A stretch of 64,000 nucleotides of DNA, from NCBI GenBank assembly GCA_023418595.1, contig JAEZZI010000026.1:186001-250000 (forward strand), written 5' to 3'. Of the stretch, positions 34,463 through 42,484 are shown piece by piece. The DNA is from Pseudomonadota bacterium (GTDB lineage Bacteria > Pseudomonadota > Alphaproteobacteria > Sphingomonadales > Sphingomonadaceae). The number at the start of each line of letters is the position of its first letter. Positions within the stretch are counted from its first letter, which is position 1. The notes beneath the pieces are model-generated. The model searched no databases and was not told where the DNA came from. It was given only the letters and a program-made list of their open reading frames with translations. Position numbers and translations under genes: made by a program.

Positions 34463-35038
34463 TCACCTGCGCGCGTCGTCGTCTCTCGGCTCGTCCGCCA
34501 TCGCCTCGGCGTAGCCGGGAAACTGCATCATTTCCTCGTCGGACATAATGGTCAGCTGCGACGAGCTCATCATGTCGAATTGCTCGATCGCGACGATCAG
34601 CGCCATCACTTGACGATCCAGTTCGCTGTTGCGAAGCACGTCGGGGACGTACGGCACGGTGGGCTTGCGGTCGAGAGTCGCGACGAGGACGTCGATCGAC
34701 AGGCCGATCTCGATCACGGCGATTATCAGGCTCTGGCTTTCGCCCGGCGCCCGGTCGATCAGGCGGTGCACGTAGGCCTGGGCCGTCCGCAGCGGCTCGA
34801 GCCGCGCGACATCCTTGTCGTCCGACCATTCGTTCAATCGTCCCATGATGAAGTTCCGAACGGCGAACATCCCTGTGAACAGCGCCGTCTCGCGCTGCTC
34901 GCGCAGATCGTCATCCTTGGCGTTCTTGCGTCGATCGGCGAGCCACCCTCCGAGCAGGACCAAGCCGCCCCCCACCAGGGTCGCTAGCAGGCCCTGTGCG
35001 ATCTTGATCCATTCGAGCGTCCAGTTCGGATCCGCCAT
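34463..35038 (-). CDS. Membrane-anchored hypothetical protein
   Basis: 191 residues. One N-terminal membrane helix (IAQGLLATLVGGGLVLLGGWLAD, residues 13-35) is followed by a basic stop (RRKNAK). A cytoplasmic helical domain follows (FTGMFAVRNFIMGRLNEW, LIIAVIEIGLSIDVLVATLD and ELDRQVMALIVAIEQF). No family is recognised. It lies on the strand opposite its neighbours, head-to-head with the SRAP remnant. Likely island cargo; possibly a small effector or accessory factor, which is inference. Confidence 0.55.
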   Translation of the reverse strand: MADPNWTLEWIKIAQGLLATLVGGGLVLLGGWLADRRKNAKDDDLREQRETALFTGMFAVRNFIMGRLNEWSDDKDVARLEPLRTAQAYVHRLIDRAPGESQSLIIAVIEIGLSIDVLVATLDRKPTVPYVPDVLRNSELDRQVMALIVAIEQFDMMSSSQLTIMSDEEMMQFPGYAEAMADEPRDDDARR

Positions 35039-35099
35039 TGCACCCTCCGGTCGCGATCGCCGCGCTGGAAGCCGGCCCCAATCGTGTTAGTCTCGAGGA

Positions 35100-35561
35100 A
35101 TGTGCAACCTCTACACCGTGCGCAAGACCGCAGCCGAAGTTGCTGCCCATTTCGGCGTCGATGTGCCGGCGCTGACCAATGTCGGCGAGGACGTCCATCC
35201 CGGCGCGCCAGGGATGGTCGTCCATGAGACCGCCGGCGCGCGAACGACGCGCTCGATGACCTGAGGCTTCCCGCTGCGACTGAAGACAATGAAGCCGGAC
35301 TCGAAGCCCAAGCCGGTCAACAACATCGCCGATCTGACAAAGAACATGTGGGTCGGCCTCGCCCGGAAGCTCCAGTGGCGATGCCTCATCCCGCTGACCG
35401 GCTTCGCGGAAGCCGAAGGGGCCAAGGGATCGAAGACGCGGACCTGGTTCAATGTGAAGGACCAGCCGATCTTCGCTTGGGCATCGTCATGCGCCGGACG
35501 GACGAGCCGTGGTCGACCCGCACCCCCGAGGGCTTCGCCCAACTTGGCGGCGTTGCCTTGA
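35100..35561 (+). pseudogene. SRAP/YedK (HMCES-like) peptidase, nonsense and frameshift
   Basis: MCNLYTVRKTAAEVAAHFGV begins with the Cys2 that forms the thiazolidine crosslink to abasic sites. The frame stops at TGA 35262-35264 where the family has Trp (SMTWGFPL), then reads on as GFPLRLK, KPKPVNNIAD, WRCLIPLTGFAEAEG (family His/Glu region 'CLIP..GF.E') and TRTWFNVKDQPIFAWA. Near 35478 another frameshift enters a different gene's frame. The C-terminal 'HDRMP' part is absent. YedK-type proteins shield abasic sites in single-stranded DNA. One W-to-stop change plus the 3' damage mark this copy as dead. Confidence 0.75.
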
Positions 35562-36076
35562 ACGCGCCGACCGGCTCTGGCATCGGGCGGCCTGAGCGCT
35601 CGAACACCATAGAGAAAGTGGTGGGATACCGCTTCCTGGCGGACCTGACGGCCGAGCTCCTTCGGAGGGAGATCGACTTTGAGGTCCGGCGTGGCGATGT
35701 CGACGCCTATGGCTACGATATCGTGATCGAGGCCCGCGGACTCGCGCGCCACATCCAGCTGAAGTCGTCCTACAAGGGTTCGACCACGAAGCGTCAGAAT
35801 GTCAGCGTGCTGCTGGCCGCGACGCCATCGGGATGCCTGGTCTGGATCACCTACGATACGGTCACGTATGATCTCGTCAGCTACCGCTTCCTCGGTGAGC
35901 CGCCGGGACAACCGCTACGCCTGCCGGAGGACGCGCCCGTCGCGCGGCACACGAGGCCGGACAGTTCCGGCATCCGGCCGCTCCGACAGAACCACCGCGT
36001 CGCCAAGAAGGAGAGCATGACGCTGGTTCACAACACCGCGTCCGTCGCGAACCTTCTGTTCGGGCCGGACCGCTAG
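35558..36076 (+). CDS. Hypothetical protein with PD-(D/E)xK-like motif
   Basis: 172 residues from TTG 35558 (start uncertain; the frame is open upstream into the broken SRAP gene). SNTIEKVVGYRFLADLTAELL is an N-terminal helix. DVDAYGYDIVIEARGLARHIQLKSSYKG then has the spacing of a PD-(D/E)xK nuclease: Asp, then an x-Q-L-K strand. After it come strands (QNVSVLLAATPSGCLVWITYD) and a helical tail. Small stand-alone proteins of this kind occur in mobile DNA, but their role is unproved. It ends 66 bases before the TnsB-like gene with its good ribosome-binding site. Confidence 0.5.
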   Translation: MNAPTGSGIGRPERSNTIEKVVGYRFLADLTAELLRREIDFEVRRGDVDAYGYDIVIEARGLARHIQLKSSYKGSTTKRQNVSVLLAATPSGCLVWITYDTVTYDLVSYRFLGEPPGQPLRLPEDAPVARHTRPDSSGIRPLRQNHRVAKKESMTLVHNTASVANLLFGPDR

Positions 36077-36142
36077 TCACCGGCGGCCCCCACCTCAAGA
36101 GTGCTTGGGAATTCCTGCAGTCAATCTGCAGGAGGAAAAGAC

Positions 36143-37426
36143 ATGGCGGACACCGCGAGAACGTCCACCGCGCCGAGCGTGCTGGACGAGGTCCATCGGC
36201 GTGCCGCCATCCTGAGACGATACGTCGCCATTCGAAAGCCGTCCCTCGGCGACGACGAGCGCTTCGCGGAAGAGCTGGGACTGAGCAGGGACGCGCTCTA
36301 CAGACTGGCGAAGTCCTGGCGCCTTCACGGCGACGAGACCCTGCTGCGCGGCTCGCACGCGAAGGCGTCGACCGCCGATCGACGGGCGGCGCTGTCAGCG
36401 ACCGCCGAGCCGGACCTGGCCGGCGTCAACCCCACCCGTCGTCCACTCATCCGTCGCCGCATCGAGGCGCTGCGCGCCTTCCTGCTGATCAGGGCGCCGA
36501 CGGCCGAGGACGAGCGGAAGGCTGCGGCGTCGATCGACATGAGCGTAGACTCGTTCCAGCGACTGCACCGCAGCTGGGTGCTCACCCGCGATCCCGCGGC
36601 GCTGCCCGGAGGGTCCACCCCCGCCCGCACGCCAAGACGCCGCGCGCCCGCCCTTTCATCCGAGCTGGAGCGCCTGATGGAGGATGCATTCGCCGAGCTC
36701 GGCCCTGACGCGAGCACCGCGCAGGCCCACCGCGAGATCGTCGCTCGCTGCCGCCAAGCCGGAATGCGCGCACCCGACAAGAGCACCGTCTACTTCCGGT
36801 TCGTCGACGCGCGCGCTAAGATGGCTGCGGCGGACGCGCCCCCCGGCTTCGCCATCGACCATACGGCAATCGAACTGCCCGTCCGGACGCCTCACGGCGA
36901 CCAGCTGCCCGTGCTGAGCGCCGTTATCGCACTTCCGGCGGGGCGAATCGTGGCGCACGCACTCGCTCTCGATCCCCCCAGCGCACGTAGCGCCGCGGGA
37001 CTGCTCGCCCGCGCGCTGGATCAGGCGATGTCGGCGGGCGACGCTGTGCCGCTGCACCTGGGTGTGCCCAAGGGGAGCGACTGGGATCAGCTTCTCCGTG
37101 CGCTGGACGACGGCGGCGTCGAGACCGTGCAAGGCCCGACCCGATCGCTTCGACCAGGCCACTTCCTGACCCGCATGCTGGGGACAAGACTCGGTCGCCT
37201 GAAGCTGCGCCCGCGCATCGCGATGCGACCCACGGAAGCACCGATCAAGCCGATGGGTCGGGGGAGCCAACCGCTGGACCTCCGGGAAGCACGCGACGTG
37301 ATCGACGAGATCGTGGCCTGGATCAACGCCGACCGCCCGAAGGCCGACAAGGCGTGGGTCGGGGAGAGCCGCCGTCAGGCTCTCACGCAGTCGCTCGGGG
37401 CCATCGCCGGCGCATCGGCTAGCTGA
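36143..37426 (+). CDS. Degenerate TnsB-like (DDE) protein, copy 2, with tandem HTH
   Basis: 427 residues, ATG 36143 after a strong GGAGG at 36131-36135. Residues 15-70 and 98-160 are two copies of the same helical unit (RRAAILRRYVAIRKP with LSRDALYRLAKSWRLHGD, and RPLIRRRIEALRAFLLIRAP with MSVDSFQRLHRSWVLTRD). A third HTH-like part covers 170-225. Then IDHTAIELPV keeps the first catalytic Asp (239). The second Asp strand reads VPLHLGVPKGSDW, with no matching Asp, and the third motif is LGTRLGRLKLRP near 345 with Thr in place of the catalytic Glu. The tail has the REARDVIDEIVAWINADRP helix that in TnsB ends in DYN. Catalysis is not expected; DNA binding is. Confidence 0.6.
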   Translation: MADTARTSTAPSVLDEVHRRAAILRRYVAIRKPSLGDDERFAEELGLSRDALYRLAKSWRLHGDETLLRGSHAKASTADRRAALSATAEPDLAGVNPTRRPLIRRRIEALRAFLLIRAPTAEDERKAAASIDMSVDSFQRLHRSWVLTRDPAALPGGSTPARTPRRRAPALSSELERLMEDAFAELGPDASTAQAHREIVARCRQAGMRAPDKSTVYFRFVDARAKMAAADAPPGFAIDHTAIELPVRTPHGDQLPVLSAVIALPAGRIVAHALALDPPSARSAAGLLARALDQAMSAGDAVPLHLGVPKGSDWDQLLRALDDGGVETVQGPTRSLRPGHFLTRMLGTRLGRLKLRPRIAMRPTEAPIKPMGRGSQPLDLREARDVIDEIVAWINADRPKADKAWVGESRRQALTQSLGAIAGASAS

Positions 37427-38528
37427 AGAGGGCGGCCGCGCGCCTTCCGATCTCCGCTGCGAGCAGCGGGGCCTCATCGATCGGTGCGTCCCGGGGGATC
37501 AGCGCCAGGCGGGCGAGGTTGTGTCGCGAGATCGCGTCGTCCACCAGCCTCTCGATGCCCGAGCCGAACGACGGCATCGCCTCGATGCGCCCCGTCCGGA
37601 AGCTCCGGCCGGGCTCCTTGATACCTTTGCCGATCCACACGGGACCGAGGCGTTCGCCAAGCGCCGCAACCAGCGACGCCCCGATCGTCGGATTCTCGAA
37701 CGATCTCGATCCTTCCGGCAGACGCAGCGCCGTCCTAGTTCCGGGAATAAGATTGACGTGAAACGTCGGCGGCGACTTCGACGCGCGCGCGCCTGTGAGA
37801 TTGAACTCGTTCAAACCGTGTCCGCGGCGTCGGGCGACCTCAGTCTCCCTGTGATTCCGCGGCCAGGCGCGGCGAACTGCCCGCGCGTACGAATCCGCGA
37901 CCTCGGTCTCCGGCTCGATGTCCCAGCCGAGCACGAGCCCGGTTCCACCGTCGAGCACAGCGTTGAGCCGCATCACGGCCGGTTCGGTGCCCGCCTCGCT
38001 CGACATGTCCAGCCCGGCGCTGTCGAAGACGATCCGCTCTCCGAACGGTCCGCGCGGTGGCATCTCCCGCAGCAGCTTTTGCACGGTCCTGCGGACGGTC
38101 GCGAAGGCCGGATCGCCAGGCATATCGGCGGCCACTAGGGACCTCACCTCGCCGATCGAAAGGTCAGGGTCCGCGGCCAAGATCGCCGCGATGCGCTTCT
38201 CCAGAGCGCTGCGCGCATCCTCTTCCATCCGAATGCCTGGACCATCGCTGGTCGCGTGCACCCCGAGGGCCGCCAGCGAAGGGTGCCGCCGCCACCGGCG
38301 CGCGATCGCATAGAAGGTCGAGACACCGGTCTCCGCGGCGGCGGCGGCATCAGCCATCGACATGTGCACCGGAGCGGCGCCCGAAGGCGGATTCAATCCA
38401 AGCACGGCCCTCAGACGCGCGACTGCCTTGCGCTTGCGGGACGCCGGCAGCCGCAGCCACAGCGCCTCCTCCGCTTCCGGAAGACCTCCGGGCCACAGGT
38501 CTCGAATCTCATCGTCTTCGATCGCCAT
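37419..38528 (-). CDS. Degenerate TnsB-like (DDE) protein, copy 3
   Basis: 369 residues from the ATG at 38528; the 15 codons upstream are not homologous. Layout parallels copies 1 and 2: helical unit at 18-90 (LRAVLGLNPPSG, then ETGVSTFYAIARRWRRHP), second HTH at 100-155, RNase H-like start IVFDSAGLDMSSE with Asp169, a strand giving VMRLNAVLDGG, and VAALGERLGPVWIGKG at 288-301. Here the GERLG Glu292 falls where TnsB has catalytic Glu400. The second Asp is not evident. Its stop overlaps copy 2's stop by 8 bases on the other strand. Its start faces tnsA across an operator-like region. Confidence 0.55.
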   Translation of the reverse strand: MAIEDDEIRDLWPGGLPEAEEALWLRLPASRKRKAVARLRAVLGLNPPSGAAPVHMSMADAAAAAETGVSTFYAIARRWRRHPSLAALGVHATSDGPGIRMEEDARSALEKRIAAILAADPDLSIGEVRSLVAADMPGDPAFATVRRTVQKLLREMPPRGPFGERIVFDSAGLDMSSEAGTEPAVMRLNAVLDGGTGLVLGWDIEPETEVADSYARAVRRAWPRNHRETEVARRRGHGLNEFNLTGARASKSPPTFHVNLIPGTRTALRLPEGSRSFENPTIGASLVAALGERLGPVWIGKGIKEPGRSFRTGRIEAMPSFGSGIERLVDDAISRHNLARLALIPRDAPIDEAPLLAAEIGRRAAALFS

Positions 38529-38594
38529 CGTCACACCGCCGCGGATTTCAGAATTTGGACGGCCATTGCACATTCGCTAACCGAAACCAATAGC

Positions 38595-38671
38595 GGGCCA
38601 CAGGCATCATAAAATAATTCTTGCATCTGTGGCCACCGATGAATATTTGGTCATTCTGAACTCTGTGGCCC
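38595..38671. promoter_or_regulatory. Divergent control region with three CTGTGGCC repeats
   Basis: GGCCACAG at 38596-38603 and CTGTGGCC at 38627-38634 form an inverted pair around an AT-rich centre (ATAAAATAATTC, 38609-38620). A third CTGTGGCC lies at 38663-38670 in the direct sense, 36 bases on. The region separates the divergent starts of the TnsB-like copy 3 and the tnsA unit. It may be an operator, or TnsB-like binding sites of an element end, since tnsA lies next to the right end in Tn7. Confidence 0.5.
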
Positions 38672-38707
38672 AATTCGTTGGACAGCAGTCTGAAAGGCCC
38701 AACTCCA

Positions 38708-38845
38708 ATGCTCCGCCGTCTCCTCGTTCTCCTTCCGCGGTTCGCCACCCGACCTGCCGCGATCATCAAGGCGGAACGCCGCGCCTCATCGCGCCGCGAC
38801 CGCCGCGACGCCGACCGTCGCCTCCATCCCCGAGTCGTTCGCTGA
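38708..38845 (+). CDS. Small basic ORF coupled to tnsA
   Basis: 45 residues (MLRRLLVLLPRFATRPAAI, then an Arg-rich tail RRDRRDADRRLHPRVVR). The stop overlaps the tnsA ATG in TGATG, so ribosomes ending here could start TnsA. It has a short hydrophobic N-terminus and a basic C-terminus. No homology is visible; it may be a translational leader only. Confidence 0.35.
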   Translation: MLRRLLVLLPRFATRPAAIIKAERRASSRRDRRDADRRLHPRVVR

Positions 38846-39717
38846 TGGGAGAGCGTCTGGCGCACTGGCGCGCTTCACAGCAGCGCGAATACCTCCGCGA
38901 CCAAGCCGTTCCGGTCGTAGGCACTGACGTGTCCCAGCTGCTGGTCCGCTCGCCGCGTCCCGATCACTATCTGGACGAGGGGCAGGAGGCGCTTCACAGC
39001 CGCATCCGGGCCTACGTCCGTGAGCGACACATCGATGTCGGGCGCCTGATTCCGCTGGCCAAGATGTATCGCGCCATGGGCGGCGGGGGGCTTCGCACGA
39101 TGAGCGGCGGCCTCGCCCACGAGAACGGCTGGATGCCGCTCCGGAAGGGCAGGCGGCAGCTCCACTGGCAGGGCGTTGCGCAGCGTGCCCTGCTGGTGCG
39201 CTGCGAGAGCGACTTCAGGATCGAGCACGTCGCATCGGAATCGGTAGCCCTCGCATTCCCCTTCGACGACCACGTCGTCCATCTCACCTTCGACGTCGAG
39301 ACCAAGGCCGTCGACGGGACGATCACCGTCTGGGAGGTGAAGCGCGACGAGCGCGATCTCGCCGATCCCGACTACCGACATGCCCTTGCGATGGCGGCCG
39401 AGATCTTCCGTCGGTGCGGGATCCGGTTCGGCGTCATCTTCCGGGATGAGATCTTCGAAAGCCGCACCCACCGCGCGAACGCCGAACTGTTCGCCGGCCG
39501 CGCCTTCGTGACGGTGTCGCGCATGCACATCGACCGCCTGGAGGCGCACGCCATGTCGCACGGCGCCCAGTCGACCTACGGCGCCCTCGCCGAGGCGCTG
39601 GAGCCGTCCGCACGCAACTTCGGGAAGGCCGTGTTCCAGGCGCTCGTCGTGCGGCGCAGGGTCGAGATCGACCTCACCCGCCGCATCCGTTCCGACACCC
39701 CCGTCATCATCCACTGA
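38845..39717 (+). CDS. tnsA: TnsA-like endonuclease of a Tn7-like element
   Basis: 290 residues. The ATG at 38845 was chosen over upstream starts because it overlaps the small basic ORF and because the longer frame upstream is low-complexity Pro/Arg. The PD-(D/E)xK core reads HLTFDVETKAVDGTITVWEVKRD: Asp150, then Glu164 and Lys166. In Tn7 TnsA cuts the 5' strand at the transposon ends while TnsB cuts the 3', giving cut-and-paste. The N-terminal helical part (SRIRAYVRERHI) and a later RRCGIRFGVIFRDEIF are typical of the family. A DNA-binding C-terminal HTH-like segment (AEALEPSARNFGKAVFQALVVRRR) follows. Confidence 0.75.
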   Translation: MGERLAHWRASQQREYLRDQAVPVVGTDVSQLLVRSPRPDHYLDEGQEALHSRIRAYVRERHIDVGRLIPLAKMYRAMGGGGLRTMSGGLAHENGWMPLRKGRRQLHWQGVAQRALLVRCESDFRIEHVASESVALAFPFDDHVVHLTFDVETKAVDGTITVWEVKRDERDLADPDYRHALAMAAEIFRRCGIRFGVIFRDEIFESRTHRANAELFAGRAFVTVSRMHIDRLEAHAMSHGAQSTYGALAEALEPSARNFGKAVFQALVVRRRVEIDLTRRIRSDTPVIIH

Positions 39718-39731
39718 AAGGAGACCTTCGC

Positions 39732-39953
39732 ATGACGCCCGCACCCCCTCCGACCCCGCCGCCTCGCCGCCGCCATAGGGACCGCCCCGGCGCCCGGCGC
39801 CGGCCGGCTCACGGCCATCGCATCCCCTTCCGCCACGTCGCGGTGGGACGCCTCGGCCTGACGGGTCCCGCCGTCTTCGCCCGCGTCCTGCCAAGCGGGG
39901 AGGTGCGCGACCTCGTCGTGAGCCTCCGGCTACCCCGCCGCACCACCGACTAG
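39732..39953 (+). CDS. Small hypothetical protein in the tns operon
   Basis: 73 residues after AAGGAGAC (a good ribosome-binding site) at 39718. A Pro/Arg-rich start (MTPAPPPTPPPRRRHR) leads to a short beta-like domain (IPFRHVAVGRLGLTGPAVFARVLPSGEVRDLVV). It lies between tnsA and the next small ORF. Unknown; the signal and position make it more credible than chance. Confidence 0.45.
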   Translation: MTPAPPPTPPPRRRHRDRPGARRRPAHGHRIPFRHVAVGRLGLTGPAVFARVLPSGEVRDLVVSLRLPRRTTD

Positions 39954-40043
39954 CCACCCAACATGACTTCCGGACGGCGGACCGGGGCCGCATGACGCGG
40001 CCCCCGGAAGGGCTTCGTGCGTCCAAACGAGAAGGTCCCACCG

Positions 40044-40193
40044 ATGACCGACGACGACCTCTTCGACCTCACCCGGGACGAGGAGGACATCTACGTTGAA
40101 TGCGGACGGATGATGCTCGCCAACCTCCACGAGCAGGCCATGCGCCTGCCCAGCGGAGGTTTTCCCGACGGCCTCGACGCCTTCCCCGTCTGA
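40044..40193 (+). CDS. Small acidic ORF upstream of tnsB
   Basis: 49 residues (MTDDDLFDLTRDEEDIYVEC, then GRMMLANLHEQAMRLPSGGF). GAGAAGG precedes the ATG at 40044. A compact acidic helix pair is likely. Too short for any family call; position in the tns operon and its signal support it. Confidence 0.4.
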   Translation: MTDDDLFDLTRDEEDIYVECGRMMLANLHEQAMRLPSGGFPDGLDAFPV

Positions 40194-40279
40194 ACACCCG
40201 ATCACTTGAACCCCCGACCACCCGATGCCGGGCCGGCACGTCAGCCGACCCGACGCCCATTCCGAAGGAGTACCGACGC

Positions 40280-42484
40280 ATGCATAACAAGTTCGCCCCC
40301 GGCACCATCATCCAGATCGATGGCGCCGAATACAGCGTGATGGGCTATCTCAACGGCCGCATCCACCTCGTCCACGTCATCACCGGCGCCGTCTACGTGC
40401 ACCCGGACGCCGAGGGCGTCGTGGGAATGCTCACCGACGACGAATTCGACCGCCTGCTCATCACAGGCCGGCTGAAGATCCGAGGCCCGAAGACCAAGGA
40501 CCGCGTGCGCCTCATGAATGAGGTGTCCGAATTCACCATCGCTCAGGTCGCCGACGTCGATCCAAACGCCGAAACGCGCCTCGTCGTGGCGACCATGGCC
40601 GACGATGCCGGCATTCCGAACGGGAACAAGGCGCTCGAGCGCTTCTTCGCGAAGAACTGGACCGACGAGCTGGTTCAGAAGTTCGGACCGCTCCCTCCAG
40701 TGCGCACCATCCGCTACTGGCGGTCGACGCGAGGCAGGCAGGGTCATCGCCATCCTCGCGACATGGTAAACCTCAACCGGGTGGCGGGCGTGCGCCGCCA
40801 GGCGAAGACTGTCAACCAGCAGATCTTCTGGAAGCACGCCGTCGAGGGCTGGGCGGGCAAGCAGAAGGTCAAGCACATCCATGCGGTCTATGCCGCCGAG
40901 ATCGCACAGATCAACGACGGCAATCACCCGCTCTTCCCGCCGCTCGAGGAACCAATCGTCCCCGTGTCCGAAAGCACCGTCCGTCGCGCGTTCAACGACC
41001 TGGAATCCCGCGCGACGACGGCGACGAGGAAGGGCAAGGCCGCCATCGAGCAGGACTGGTCGGGGGCGGGCCGACCGCTCACCGCCGACTACGCGTTCCA
41101 CCGCGTGATCGTCGACCACACCAGGCTGGACCTGCAGGTGGTCGACGACGAGTTCGAGATGGTGCTGGGGCGCCCTTGGCTCACGCTCGCCATCGACGTG
41201 AAGACGCGCGCCGTCGTCGCGCACCTCATCACCTTCATCGATCCGTCGACCTGGACCGTCGGGGAGATCCTCCGGCGCATGGTCCTCCCCAAGCGGCCGC
41301 CCGCCAAGATGGCGGAGCTCTACCCAGTCCTGCGCAAGATCCGGGGCAAGCCGGTCGAGCTCATCGTGGACAACGCCGCGGAGTTCCGCAGCCACATGCT
41401 CGAGGCCGCCGCTCGCGGCGCCGGCTTCGCCGTCCGCTTCTGCCCGATCAAGTCGCCGCGCTACCGTGCCGTCGGTGAGCGCATGATGGGGACGATCAAC
41501 CGCCAGATCTGCGAACTCCTGCCCGGACGCGTCCTCCTTCCCAAGGAGGCCCGCCGGCTCGAGTCGAACCCCGAGAACGAGGCATGCGTGTTCCTCGACG
41601 AAGTCGAGGCGGTCGCAAACATGGTCGTAGCCGACTACAACACCACTCCAGGTCCTGACGGCCGGCAGCCCGCGCTGCGGGTGGAGCAGGAGCTCAACAG
41701 GCACGGGATCACGAACTTCGCGGACTTCGACTCCTTCAGGATCGACACCATGGCGATCCAGGAAAACGCTCAGCTCTCGCCGAGCGGCATTCGCGCTTTC
41801 AGCGGTCTGCGCTACGGCGGGATCGTCGCGGTTCGGGCTCTCCTCGACGACCTCGTTCCCCTCGAAGGACGTCGCCAGCGCCGCGACGACGCCACGGCGA
41901 CGGTCGACTTCCGCTATGATCCGATGGACATCAGCCGCATCTACGTCTGGAACCGCCGCAACCGGACTTTCGTGGAGCTGACTTGCTCGCACGAGCGATA
42001 CGCCGACGGCATGCCGGAGTGGTTCCACGACCAGATCCGCGCGGCGGCCGCGCGGGAGGGCGCGGCCTTCAACACCCAGGACCAGCGGCTTGCGGCCCGC
42101 GCGCGCCTCGTTCAGGCGATCCGCGACATCAGCCCCACCGAGAAGAAGAAGGCGCGGGAAGCGGTCGCCAAGCTGCTCGAGATCCCGCGCATCCGCCAGA
42201 TCACCGGCAACATCGTCGAGCTGTCGCAGGTCGAGGCCGAGGCGGTCTCGATGGACGAGTTCATCAGCTGCGACCGGGCGGCCGAGACCTCGCTCGACCA
42301 GGAGATCCTCTCCAGCCGTCCTGCACCCGCCCCTGCGCGTTCGAAGGCCAACCTGCGAGGCCGGCGTGCGTCGGCCGAGCGCGACCGCCGCGACGCAGGG
42401 CAGCCCGCCCAGACGCCGCCCGCAGCGGAGGTCGGGAAGGAACGCCGTCCGCGTCCCAGCGCCGCACGGGGAGGCTTCGCATGA
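40280..42484 (+). CDS. tnsB: TnsB-like DDE transposase
   Basis: 734 residues, ATG 40280 after GAAGGAG at 40264-40270. The N-terminal 275 residues hold helical DNA-binding domains (VRTIRYWRSTRGRQGHRHP, SESTVRRAFNDLESRA). The RNase H-fold catalytic residues are all present: Asp279 (VIVDHTRLDL), Asp364 (ELIVDNAAEF) and Glu400 (YRAVGERMMGTIN), which gives the exact DD35E spacing. A beta-barrel (IRAFSGLRYGG, DISRIYVWNRRNRTFVEL) and a C-terminal tail rich in Arg and Pro follow. TnsB joins the 3' ends to target DNA. Its stop overlaps the tnsC start (ATGA). It is the intact counterpart of the four degenerate paralogues. Confidence 0.9.
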   Translation: MHNKFAPGTIIQIDGAEYSVMGYLNGRIHLVHVITGAVYVHPDAEGVVGMLTDDEFDRLLITGRLKIRGPKTKDRVRLMNEVSEFTIAQVADVDPNAETRLVVATMADDAGIPNGNKALERFFAKNWTDELVQKFGPLPPVRTIRYWRSTRGRQGHRHPRDMVNLNRVAGVRRQAKTVNQQIFWKHAVEGWAGKQKVKHIHAVYAAEIAQINDGNHPLFPPLEEPIVPVSESTVRRAFNDLESRATTATRKGKAAIEQDWSGAGRPLTADYAFHRVIVDHTRLDLQVVDDEFEMVLGRPWLTLAIDVKTRAVVAHLITFIDPSTWTVGEILRRMVLPKRPPAKMAELYPVLRKIRGKPVELIVDNAAEFRSHMLEAAARGAGFAVRFCPIKSPRYRAVGERMMGTINRQICELLPGRVLLPKEARRLESNPENEACVFLDEVEAVANMVVADYNTTPGPDGRQPALRVEQELNRHGITNFADFDSFRIDTMAIQENAQLSPSGIRAFSGLRYGGIVAVRALLDDLVPLEGRRQRRDDATATVDFRYDPMDISRIYVWNRRNRTFVELTCSHERYADGMPEWFHDQIRAAAAREGAAFNTQDQRLAARARLVQAIRDISPTEKKKAREAVAKLLEIPRIRQITGNIVELSQVEAEAVSMDEFISCDRAAETSLDQEILSSRPAPAPARSKANLRGRRASAERDRRDAGQPAQTPPAAEVGKERRPRPSAARGGFA

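Noticed and set aside
40241..42028. A 595-residue minus-strand frame
   Set aside because: It lies entirely opposite tnsB, which has a full DD35E triad. Shadow only.
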